Source: an uncultured Clostridium sp. (GTDB taxonomy: Bacteria; Bacillota; Clostridia; TANB77; CAG-508). Taken from it: 50,766 nucleotides of DNA. Shown piece by piece: positions 36,107-46,100 of the stretch. The stretch's first letter is position 1. Each line of letters starts with the position of its first letter. The stretch is taken from NCBI GenBank assembly GCA_948471055.1, contig CAOKQZ010000012.1, forward strand, positions 1 through 50,766, written 5' to 3'. Below the pieces are notes generated by a model, which made no database searches, was not told the origin of the DNA, and saw only the letters and a list, made by a program, of their open reading frames with translations. The translations under genes were made by a program, and so were the position numbers.

Positions 36107-38831
36107 ATGTTTATGGCAAGAATATTGTTAATTGATGGAAATAGCATATTAAACCGTGCTTTTTATGGCATTATGGGAAGTAAAATGTTAATGACAGAGG
36201 ATGGTACTTATACCAATGCGGTATATGGATTTTTAAGTATCTTGTTTAAAGTACAAGAAGAATTAAAACCAGAATACTTGGTAGTTGCCTTTGATAAAAA
36301 AGGTCCAACCAAGCGTCATGAAATGTATAAAGAATACAAGGCAAATAGAAAAGGTATGCCAGAAGAATTGGCCATGCAAATGCCGATGATAAAAGATGTA
36401 TTACAAGCCATGAATATTAAAATCATTGAAAAAGAGGGTTATGAAGGAGATGACATTATCCGGAACCCTATCTCGTTTTGGTGAAAAAAATGGCTTAGAG
36501 GTTACCATTCTTTCCGGAGACCGCGATAATTTTCAGCTTGCTACCGATAAAGTTACTATTGAAATTCCACGAACCAAAGCAGGAAAAACCGAAACGGATT
36601 ATTATGATAGAAACAAAGTAATCGAAGAATATGGAGTAGAACCATGGCAGTTAATTCAAGTAAAAGGACTCATGGGAGATACCTCAGATAACATTCCCGG
36701 AGTACCAGGAGTAGGTGAAAAAACGGCATTAACACTAATTAAAGAATATATGGATATTGATAAATTATATGAAAAATTAGAACAAGGAACCGATACGATT
36801 AAAGGAAAACTAAGGGAAAAATTAGTAGAAAACAAAGACTTAGCCTTTCTTTCAAGAGAATTAGGAAGAATTAACATCGATTCTCCTATTGAGGAGAATT
36901 TAGAGGAAATGAAGCTAAGCGAATGGGACAAAAAGAAAGTATTAGAATTATTTAAAAAATATCGTTTTAACCGCTATATTGAACGCTTTTCGCTACAAGG
37001 AGAAGGAAGAAACGAGGAAACAATCAAAACAGATTTTACGAAAAAAGAAATTCAAACAGAAAGTGAATTGCAAGAATTCATTAAACTTTTAGAGAAACAA
37101 GAAAAATTGATTTATTCTTTTGTAGTAAAGGATAATTCCGAACAGACGGGGTATATTATTCCAAAAGAACTAATCAGTATCAGTATCTATTTAGAAAATA
37201 CCGTATATTACTATTCTTTTGAAACAAAACAGCAAGAATTTGTAAAAAACTTTAAAGAATTATTTGAGAATAAAGCATTAGTGGGTTATGAACTTGCAAG
37301 AGATTATATTTTATTAAAACAAATCGGAATCACTCCAAAAAACATTGTTTTTGATGTAAAAATTGCCGCCTATTTACTAAATCCAGTTGCTTCGAAATAT
37401 CCACTAGAGGCTTTAAGTGCAACTTATCTTGGAATTGACATTTTGGAGATTTTACAACAAAATGGAGTAAAAGAGGAAAAGCAACAATTAAACTTATTTG
37501 AAATGAATAAGCCACCAAAAGAAGATAAACAAAAACAGGAAGGTATGCTATATGCCTATGTCATTTCTAAATTAGAACCAGTATTAACCGAAAAGTTGCA
37601 AAAGGAAAATGCACTTTCTTTGTTTTCTGAAATTGAAATGCCACTAGTAAGCGTATTAGCAGATATGCAATTTGTTGGAATGAGAGTAGAAAAAGAGGAG
37701 TTAATTTCCTATGGCAACCAATTAAAAGAACAATTAGAAACCTTAACCAAAGAAATTCATACCTTGGCTGGGGAAGAATTTAATATTAATTCTCCAAAGC
37801 AATTAGGAGAAGTGCTATTTGAAAAACTAAAATTACCTTATGCCAAGAAAACCAAAAGTGGTTATTCTACAGATGTAGATGCATTAGAAAAAATAAAAGA
37901 AGAACACCCAGTGGTAGAAAAAATCTTAGAATATCGTGCCATGGCAAAACTAAACTCTACCTATGTAGAAGGACTATTGCTTTATATTAATAAAGAAGAC
38001 CAAAAAATTCATTCCTACTTCCACCAAACCGTAACCGCAACCGGAAGAATTAGCTCTACCGAACCGAACCTACAAAACATTCCGACAAGGGTAGAGGCGG
38101 GAAAGAAAATAAGAAAAGCATTTAAACCAAGCAAAGGACACGTTTTTTTAGATGCTGATTATTCACAAATTGAGTTACGAGTGCTTGCCCATATTTCAGA
38201 AGATGAACATATGATACAAGCCTTTCAAAACGATGAAGATATTCATAAACAAGCAGCCTCAAAGGTATTAAACATCCCAATTGAAGAAGTTACTCATGAG
38301 CAAAGGTCAAGTGCCAAAGCTGTCAATTTTGGTATTGTTTATGGAATTAGCGATTTTGGGTTAGCAGGACAGTTAGGCATCTCTAGGAAACAAGCAAAAG
38401 AATATATTGAACAATATTTAGAAAAATATAGCGGAATTCAAAAATTTATGGAGAACATAGTAGAAGAGGCAAAAGAAAAAGGATATGTAGAAACCCTATT
38501 TCATAGAAGAAGACAAATTCCAGAACTAAAATCCTCAAACTACATGGTAAGGCAATTTGGTGCAAGAGCAGCCATGAACACACCGATACAAGGAACAGCA
38601 GCAGACATCATGAAAATTGCCATGATAGAAGTGCATAAAAGATTAGAAAAAGAAGGTCTACAATCAAAACTTGTTTTACAAGTACACGATGAGTTAATCA
38701 TCGATACCAAAATAGAAGAAAAAGAACAAGTAAAAGAAATTCTAAAAACCTCCATGGAAAATGCAATTAAACTTCGTATTCCACTAAAAGTAGAATTATC
38801 CGAAGCAAACGACTGGTATGAGGCAAAGTAG
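36107..38831 (+). CDS. polA: DNA polymerase I, split by a CGGA +1 shift
   Basis: PolA removes RNA primers and fills gaps. The 5' nuclease domain starts ARILLIDGNSILNRAFYG. The zero frame meets CGG at 36461 in GYEGDDII|CGG and stops at 36484. Reading GGA restores DDIIGTLSRFGEKNG, in which the glycine is near-invariant in PolA. The rest carries GVPGVGEKTA (helix-hairpin-helix), a 3'-5' exonuclease-like region, and the polymerase domain with DADYSQIELRVLAH (motif A), the NTPIQGTAADIMK region and QVHDELI (motif C). The joined protein has about 907 residues, normal for the family. The start could also be the ATG at 36113. A CGGA read-through is needed for any polymerase activity from this gene. 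Confidence 0.92.
36461..36464 (+). other. CGGA +1 frameshift site in polA
   Basis: Zero-frame context ATT ATC CGG AAC CCT; shifted reading ATC (C) GGA ACC CTA TCT. It restores the conserved IIGTL. Confidence 0.88.
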
Positions 38832-38881
38832 AGAACCCCCAGTCGCCTATCGGCGACAGCCCCCTTAGGTAAAGGGGCCTT
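38832..38881 (-). repeat. GC-rich hairpin repeat, copy 5 (inverted)
   Basis: On the minus strand: GGCCCCTTTACCTAAGGGGG, then a GTCGCC-GATA-GGCGAC hairpin and TGGGGGTTCT. It starts one base after the polA stop codon. Confidence 0.88.
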
Positions 38882-38911
38882 TACTCGATTTAAAAGAAGG
38901 GAGAGGTAACC

Positions 38912-39481
38912 TTGCATAAAAAGGCAAAAAAGATAACAATCATTGTTGCAATTGTAATTATAATACTTATTTTGTTATTTGGTGTTTTCAAAGTACACAC
39001 CACCATATTAACAAAAATCTATCCAACAAAATATTCAGACTATGTTTATAAGTACGCCGAAGAATACGACATAGACCCACTTTTAATTTTTGCAATCATC
39101 AAAGCAGAAAGCAACTTTAAACCAAATGTCGTCTCCTCAAGCGAAGCCATAGGCCTTATGCAATTAATGGATGCTACCGCAGAAGAACTAGCAAGAAAAC
39201 TAGATATTCCATTTACCAAAAAAGCCTCTCTATACGACCCAGAACTAAACATCAAACTAGGCACAAAATATTTCTCCGATTTACTAAAAGAATACAACCA
39301 AAACACCCTACTCGCCCTAACCGCCTACAACGCAGGAAAAGGAAACCTAAAACGCTGGATAGAACAAGGCACCCTAAAAGAAGACGGAAGCAACATCGAA
39401 AATATTCCTTACAAGGAAACGAATAATTATGTAAGGAAGATTGTGAGAGATTATAAGATATATCAGAGATTATATAAATAA
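38912..39481 (+). CDS. Slt-type lytic transglycosylase
   Basis: This 189-residue membrane-anchored muramidase-like enzyme has an N-terminal membrane segment (about 9-27) and an SLT domain. Motifs are ALIKAESNF-type FAIIKAESNFKP with the catalytic Glu, SSEAIGLMQLM and ALTAYNAGKGNLKRW. It cleaves peptidoglycan glycan strands outside the cell. The start is TTG, supported by GGGAGAGG six bases upstream. The part from about 39120 to 39420 is unusually rich in C-ending codons for this genome. Confidence 0.92.
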   Translation: MHKKAKKITIIVAIVIIILILLFGVFKVHTTILTKIYPTKYSDYVYKYAEEYDIDPLLIFAIIKAESNFKPNVVSSSEAIGLMQLMDATAEELARKLDIPFTKKASLYDPELNIKLGTKYFSDLLKEYNQNTLLALTAYNAGKGNLKRWIEQGTLKEDGSNIENIPYKETNNYVRKIVRDYKIYQRLYK

Positions 39482-39490
39482 AAATAGGTG

Positions 39491-39526
39491 AAATGGCATA
39501 TACAAAAAAAGATATGTCATTTTTCT
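39491..39526 (+). terminator. Terminator of the lytic transglycosylase gene
   Basis: AAATGGCATAT pairs with ATATGTCATTT (one G-T pair) followed by TTTTCTTT. Confidence 0.75.
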
Positions 39527-39580
39527 TTACAACTTATTTTTGTTGCGGTATAATAACAAAAAACAAAGGAGGTTTTGTAG

Positions 39581-40583
39581 ATGGCAGTATTAGTGACAGG
39601 TGGGGCAGGTTTTATTGGGAGCCATACCGCAGTGGAATTACTAAGTGAGGGAAAGGAAATAGTGATTCTTGATAATTTTTCGAATAGTAAGCCTGAGGTA
39701 TTAGAGGCAATTCGTAAGATTACGGGGAAAGATTTTAAATTTTACGAAATGGATTATTTGGATAGAGAAAAGTTAGAGAAGGTATTTGAAGAAAATGATA
39801 TAGAATCGGTTTTAAATTTTGTAGGGTTTAAAGCAGTGGGAGAGTCGGTAGCAAAACCAATTGAATATTATACTAACAATATTTCTGGAGCACTTGTTTT
39901 ATTAGATGCCATGAGAAAATATGGAGTAAAAACATTTGTGTTTAGTTCATCTGCAACGGTATATGGTGACCCAGAAACCATTCCAATTACCGAAGATTGC
40001 AAAACAGGAGGAACCACAAACCCATATGGAACATCAAAACTATATATTGAACAAATTTTAAAAGATATATACCTATCAGACCCAAGTTGGAATATTTGTA
40101 TTTTAAGATACTTTAACCCAGTGGGAGCCCATGAAAGTGGATTAATCGGAGAAGAACCACAAGGAATACCCAATAACCTAATGCCATATGTGGCAAGAGT
40201 AGCCTTAGGAACCCTAACAGAATTGTCCGTATTTGGAAATGACTACAATACAAAAGACCGGAACTGGTGTAAGAGACTATATTCATGTGGTAGACTTAGC
40301 AAAAGGACACATTAAAGCACTACAAAAACTAGAAAAAGAGAAAAAAGGCTTATTTATCTATAACCTAGGAACTGGAAATGGTTATAGTGTGCTAGACATG
40401 GTAAACGCATTTGAAAAAGCAACCGGAAAACCAGTACCTTATAAAATTGTACCAAGAAGAGTAGGAGACATTGCAACCTGCTACGCAGACCCCAAAAAAG
40501 CAAAAGAAGAATTAGGATGGGTGGCAACTCGTGGCATAGATGAAATGTGCAAGGATAGTTGGAACTATATTAATCATAAATAA
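39581..40583 (+). CDS. galE: UDP-glucose 4-epimerase, split by a CGGA +1 shift
   Basis: GalE interconverts UDP-glucose and UDP-galactose and so supplies sugars for surface glycans. The NAD-binding motif is [11 protein letters not shown] at the start; YGTSK contains the catalytic Tyr and Lys, and [10 protein letters not shown] follows. The zero frame meets CGG at 40259 in YNTKD|CGG and would stop at 40315. Reading GGA restores [19 protein letters not shown], a hallmark of the family. The joined protein has 333 residues, the usual length, and ends with the normal GWxxxRGIDEMC segment. AAAGGAGG precedes the ATG. Confidence 0.93.
40259..40262 (+). other. CGGA +1 frameshift site in galE
   Basis: Zero-frame context AAA GAC CGG AAC TGG; shifted reading GAC (C) GGA ACT GGT GTA. 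It restores DGTGVRD. Confidence 0.88.
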
Positions 40584-40640
40584 GAAATTGGCAATATTTA
40601 TAGAAAAACAAGAAATTATTAGAAAAAAATGGAAAAAGAC

Positions 40641-40669
40641 TTGACAAAACAAACAAAATGTAATATAAA
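40641..40669 (+). promoter_or_regulatory. Promoter-like sequence before a hairpin
   Basis: TTGACA at 40641-40646 and TATAAA at 40664-40669, spacer 17. The predicted start would fall inside the following hairpin, so its use is doubtful. Confidence 0.35.
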
Positions 40670-40710
40670 AATACTGACATAGGAAAAATGTATGTCAGTA
40701 TTTTCATTTT
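40668..40710 (+). terminator. Terminator downstream of galE
   Basis: AAATACTGACATA and TATGTCAGTATTT form a long stem followed by TCATTTTT. The rest of the 40584-41007 gap is AT-rich and holds only the leader of the next gene; I see no further gene or known riboswitch. Confidence 0.75.
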
Positions 40711-41007
40711 TATCAAAAAATGTCAAAAGCTTTTAATCAAATTTAATTTGATCGTAAAAATATCCACAAATTTTTATTAAAAAATTCTATAATACCTTAG
40801 AAAATATCCAAGTATATTATAATTATTAAGAGGAATAAAAATATTTTAAGAAATTTAGGTAAAGGTGATAAAAGACTACAATGTTAATAAGTAGAATGTA
40901 TCATGAAAATGTCATAATTGTTAAATTTTGAGTAACTTAAAAATTATTATACAAGAAACGAAGAGATTAAAAAAATTTTTAGAAAATAGAGATAGGAGGA
41001 AGAGAAA

Positions 41008-42012
41008 ATGAAAAAAGGAAAAAAAGTGGTAGTTCTAATTTTATTAATAGTTACAATTCTAATGATAGGACAAATGGGAAAATCTACAAAAGAAAATAAG
41101 ACAAATGAAATACAAATAGGGGATTATGTGGCATATGATCCAACTTTCGGGGTGGCAGATCAGAGTAAATTAACCTATGCTTCACCAGTAGGAACAGGAC
41201 TATATCATGGAAACGGTGATAAGTATATAGAAGAGAAACAAACTTTTACAGCAAATAACAATATAAAATGGAGAATATTCAATAAGGATGAAGAAACAGG
41301 AGAAATTATGCTTATTAGCGAAACACCAATACAAATGGATAATAAAGGTGACTTTTCAATGTATGGGGCAATTGGATATTTATATGCCGAGCAAGAATTA
41401 AATGAAATTTGTAAAATATATGGATACGGAAAAGGAGCTAATATAGAGAAAGTATTCCAATATAAAATAGGAGATATGATTGAAGGGGAAAGAATAAGTG
41501 AAATGCAAGGAAGTGGAGCAAGAAGTATAACAGTAGAAGATATTAATAAAGTAACAAAATTTAATCCAAATGTATTTGCTTTTGAAAATGCAAATTTAGC
41601 ATACAAATATGGAGATTCCTATACACATAGCATATACTATCCAACAATGAAAACAAAAACAGGGAAATCAGAGGAAGCAAAAGAAAGAAAAGAGACCTTT
41701 ACAGCATATCGATATGAAGCTTTAAAAGATACTGCAAATGCATCAAATCGTAAATATAAAGTACTTTTTGGAAATGGAGAAATGTGTTATTGGATAGCAT
41801 CTAGGGGAATTGATATATATTCGGACGAAACGAATTTTGATGTGTTTATTGTAAATGATGGTACAGTAGATGTGAATAGCTTATGTAGTGCCAATTCTAT
41901 AAAACTAAAGGAAGGAGGCGGTGAATTGCCTATACGCCCTATTGTTTATTTACAATCTAATATACACTTTACAAAAAGAGATGAAAATGGAGCATGGATT
42001 ATAGATGAATAA
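41008..42012 (+). CDS. Exported protein of unknown function
   Basis: The 334-residue protein has an N-terminal signal or anchor (VVVLILLIVTILMIGQM). The mature part starts with IGDYVAYDPTFG and contains WRIFNKDEETGEIMLIS, AIGYLYAEQELNEIC and, near the end, YWIASRGIDI and LPIRPIVYLQSN. This layout resembles a group of secreted or surface proteins in gut Clostridia in which a wall-exposed domain ends with an RPxVYL segment. I cannot assign a function. GGAGGAAGAG precedes the ATG, and a terminator follows. Confidence 0.65.
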   Translation: MKKGKKVVVLILLIVTILMIGQMGKSTKENKTNEIQIGDYVAYDPTFGVADQSKLTYASPVGTGLYHGNGDKYIEEKQTFTANNNIKWRIFNKDEETGEIMLISETPIQMDNKGDFSMYGAIGYLYAEQELNEICKIYGYGKGANIEKVFQYKIGDMIEGERISEMQGSGARSITVEDINKVTKFNPNVFAFENANLAYKYGDSYTHSIYYPTMKTKTGKSEEAKERKETFTAYRYEALKDTANASNRKYKVLFGNGEMCYWIASRGIDIYSDETNFDVFIVNDGTVDVNSLCSANSIKLKEGGGELPIRPIVYLQSNIHFTKRDENGAWIIDE

Positions 42013-42069
42013 AACCACAAAAATTTACATAAATTGACTTAAACGTAGATATCGTGGATATTAAATTAT

Positions 42070-42097
42070 GAGCTGCCTCCATGGGGCTCTTTTTTTA
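42070..42097 (+). terminator. Terminator of the exported protein gene
   Basis: GAGCTGCC and GGGGCTC form a short GC stem followed by eight T residues. Confidence 0.65.
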
Positions 42098-42199
42098 TTT
42101 TTCTAAAATTCACCAAAAATTCACAAAAAACTACCTTTTATTGGTTTACATATTTTTTGAAATTTGATATAATAGAAGATATGTGAAAAGGAGAGCGAT

Positions 42200-43054
42200 A
42201 TGGAGGAAACGATTGAAAAAGAAGAAAGAATAGAAAAAACGGAAGAAAAGCAAGTAAAGAAGAGATTTACCATTATGGGAATTACAATATGGCGATTACT
42301 TGCTTATTTTATTATTTATAGTGTAGTGGGATTTGTTTTAGAGACACTGTTTGGGTTAATTACAAAAGGGGTAATTGAAAGTAGAAAGAGCTTTTTGTAT
42401 GGACCATTTTGCGGAATTTATGGGCTTGGAGCGGTTATTATGATTCCACTATTACAGTGTTTTAAGAAGAATAATTATACTTTGTTTTTTGGGGGATTTG
42501 TAATTGGCTCGATTGTGGAATATTTGATTAGCTTGCTAGGAGAGATTATTTTTCATATTAAATGGTGGGATTATTCGGATATGGCGTTTAATATAGAGGG
42601 AAGAATTTGTATCGCATTTTCTTTTTTCTGGGGAATACTTGCGATTTATTTAATGAGTCATTTTAATCCGATTGTGGACCGAGTGAGTGATAAGATGAAG
42701 GCGAAATTTTCGGTTAAATTTTTGAAGGTTGCTTGTGTTTGTGTGATTTTGTTTTTGTTTGTGGATTTTTTGGTTAGTAGTTTTGCTTTGAAGATGTTTT
42801 TTACGAGGATTGCCATGAAGCATAATATCGAACTTGCGACATATGATGAATATATCTTTGAGTGTGCTGAGTTATATAAGAATGAGGATATTAAGAATTT
42901 TACGATGAGGCATTTTTCGGATGAGAAGATGCTTAGGACTTTTCCGAATATTAAGCTTACGGGGAAGGATGGGAATGTGATTTGGGTTTGCGATATTTTG
43001 AAGGATATTCAGCCTTATTATGTTCGTTTGTTTACTCCGAAGCGTTTGCAATAA
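42200..43054 (+). CDS. CmpB-type (PF06541-like) membrane protein
   Basis: The 284-residue protein has about five membrane segments and the family's conserved SVVGFVLETLFGLITKG and RKSFLYGPFCGIYGLGA. It is annotated in the family as a putative ABC transporter membrane protein, but no ATPase is nearby, so the role is open. From about 42600 its codons shift to G-ending forms (TTG, AAG, GTG) unlike the flanking genes. AAAGGAGAG precedes the ATG. Confidence 0.8.
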   Translation: MEETIEKEERIEKTEEKQVKKRFTIMGITIWRLLAYFIIYSVVGFVLETLFGLITKGVIESRKSFLYGPFCGIYGLGAVIMIPLLQCFKKNNYTLFFGGFVIGSIVEYLISLLGEIIFHIKWWDYSDMAFNIEGRICIAFSFFWGILAIYLMSHFNPIVDRVSDKMKAKFSVKFLKVACVCVILFLFVDFLVSSFALKMFFTRIAMKHNIELATYDEYIFECAELYKNEDIKNFTMRHFSDEKMLRTFPNIKLTGKDGNVIWVCDILKDIQPYYVRLFTPKRLQ

Positions 43055-43120
43055 ATTTGTACCAGAGGTAGAATAAACTTATATAAAGTAGGTAAGATTT
43101 AGAAAGGATGTTGAATTTTT

Positions 43121-46100
43121 ATGATTTCTGGTTATAGTGTGAAAAAGCCATTTACGGTGTTTGTGGCGGTTATCTTGATTGTGTTACTTGGTGTAATTTC
43201 ATTTACCAATATGACGACGGATTTATTGCCTAAGATGGATTTGCCATATGCGTTAATTATTACGACATATGTAGGAGCAAGTCCTGAGAAGGTGGAAACG
43301 GTTGTGACAAAGCCTATGGAACAATCGATGGCAACGGTTAGTAATGTAAAGAATATTTCTTCGGTTTCTTCGGAGAATTCTTCTATGGTTATTTTGGAAT
43401 TTTCGAATGATGTGAATATGGATTCTGCTTTAATTGAACTAAATGGAAAGATTGATTTAATTAAGGCAAATTGGAACGATTCGAATATTGGAGCACCAAT
43501 TGTTAGTAAGATTAATCCCAATATGTTGCCGGTTATGATTAGTGCAGTAGATGTTGGCGAAATGGATTTAGCAGAGATTAAGAATTTTGTAAACCAAAAT
43601 ATTTTGCCAGAATTAGAGAGAATTTCTGGAGTGGCATCGGTAAGTGCTACTGGAATTGTGGAAGAAAAATTGGAAATTAAGCTAAATCAAGCAAAAATTG
43701 ATGAAGTGAATACAAAATTAACCGACTATGTGAATGCTACGTTATCGAAAACAGGTGGAGAATTAAATAGTGCGAAAGCACAACTTGCCAAAGGCAAAGA
43801 GGAACTTCAGAAACAATCCAACGAGCAAATGGGAAAATTGTTAGATGGGCTAAAGCAAATTCAAACAGGAATTTCTACCATTGCTTCTACAGAAAGTGAA
43901 CTTGCTACCAAGGAAGAAGGGTTAAAATTTACGAAAACGACGTTAACCACTACTCTTCAAGGAATGGAGCAAGCACTTGTAAAATTAAATGACGAAAAAG
44001 CCCAGCTAGTAAAATTAGGAGAAGCAGTAACCGAAGAGCAAAAAGCAAGACTAGAGCTTTTAAACAATAGTATTACTAAAACAGAAAAGTTGAAAAATGA
44101 GACAACGGCAAAACTAAAAGAAGTAGAGGTGGGGCTTACACAGCTTACTGTTGGAAAAACAGAACTTGCCAAACAAAAAACAAGTTTACAACAAAAAGAA
44201 GTAGAATTAGAAAAAGCAAAGGCAACCTTAACCATTGAACTAAGTAAAGCGGCAAGTAAACTAGAACAAGGGGAGCAAGAATTAGAAAAAGGAATAAAAG
44301 AATTTGAGGTAGCACGTGACGAAGCCTTAAAAAGTGCTTCGATTGATGGAATTATTACACAAGAAATGGTTTCTAATATATTAATGGCAAATAATTTTTC
44401 CATGCCAGCAGGGTATATTGAAACCGAAGAAGATAAAATGCTAATTAAAGTAGGAGACAAATTTGAAAATTTAGAAGAAATCGAAAATATGACATTACTT
44501 TCCTTTGAAATAGAAGGACTGGAAAAGGTAACCTTAAAGGATTTAGCAGATATTGGCTATGCGGATAATTCGAGTGAAGTATATGCTAAAGTAAATGGAA
44601 ATAACGCGATTATGCTAAGTTTTCAAAAACAAAGTACGGCATCAACCGCAGAAGTATGTAAAGAAATTGAACAAACCATGGAACAACTAGAACAAAAAAA
44701 TGAAGGAGTCCGTTTTACAACTTTAATGAACCAAGGAATTTACATAGATTTAATTATTGGAACGGTATTAGAAAACTTATTTTATGGAGCAATTCTTGCG
44801 GTTATCATTTTATTACTCTTCCTAAAAGATTATAAGCCAACCATCATTATTGCATTATCCATTCCAATTAGTTTAACCTTTGCTATTGCACTTATGTACT
44901 TTACAGGGGTTACCATTAATATCATTTCTTTATCGGGATTAGCACTAGGAGTTGGAATGCTAGTGGATAATTCCATTGTTGTAATTGAAAATATTTATAG
45001 GTTGCGACAAGAAGGAAGTAGTGTAAAAGAAGCAAGCATTCAAGGAGCAGCAAGAGTGGCAGGAGCAATAGCTGCATCTACCTTAACAACGGTATGTGTA
45101 TTTTTACCAATTGTGTTTGTAGAGGGAATTTCGAGACAACTATTTACGGATATGGGATTAACCATTGGCTATTCACTACTTGCTAGCTTAATTGTAGCAC
45201 TTACCTTGGTACCAGCAATGGCATCCAAAATGTTTAAAAATACAAATCAAAGGGAAACAAAATTATTTGATAAATTTGTTGGGGCTTATGAAAAAACTCT
45301 AAAAGTAGCATTAAACCACAAAGCCATTGTTATTATATTTTGTGTGGTATTATTAATAACTAGTGCGATATTAGCAGGAAATATGGGAACTGCCTTTATT
45401 CCAGATGTAGAAGGAACACAAATGTCAATTACCATCACACCACCAAAAGAAGTAACTAAAAAAGAAGCACAAGATAAAACAAATGAAATAGTAGGAGTAT
45501 TATTAGAAAACATTAAAGAAATTGATACAATAGGTGCTATTAATTCAAGTGCTATGGGAAGTATGTCACTATCTAATGGTACAGCAAATACGATGAATTT
45601 ATATGCTATTTTAAAAGAAGATAAAAAAACATCAAATAAGGAAATTGAAAAAAGAATTTATGAATTAACGAAAGACTGTGGTTATGAAATTTCAGTAAGC
45701 ACTTCTAATATGGATATGTCTTCTATGATGTCATCTGGTATTCAAATTGTAATAAAAGGAAAAGAAACAGAAGAATTACAAAAAATAGCAAAGGAAATCA
45801 CCAGTATGATAGAACAAATCGATGGAATAGATAGTGTCGATTCTGGTGTTTCTGAAACACAAAAAGAGAAACATGTTGTGGTAAATAAGGATAAGGCAAT
45901 GGAATATGGATTAACCGTAGCAGGAATTTACCAAACCATTGTAAGTGAGGTATCCAACCAAAAAGAAGCAACAGACGTTACCATTGAAAATAAAGATTAT
46001 CCAGTTGTTGTGGTAAAACAAGAAGAAAAGAAAACAACGACCGATAATTTAGGGGCGATTAAACTATCGGGTAAGAAAAACAATGAAACCGTAGAAGTAG

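Noticed and set aside
7773..40583. The five frame breaks as random sequencing or assembly errors
   Set aside because: Random errors would not all fall on the same tetranucleotide in the same frame, none is in a homopolymer, and hundreds of other GGA codons are undisturbed. Only read data can fully exclude a systematic artefact.
7773..40583. prfB-like programmed frameshifting with an internal Shine-Dalgarno
   Set aside because: Purine-rich stretches lie upstream of coaE and polA sites but at different distances (about 10-14 bases), and none is seen before the dprA, galE or membrane-protein sites.
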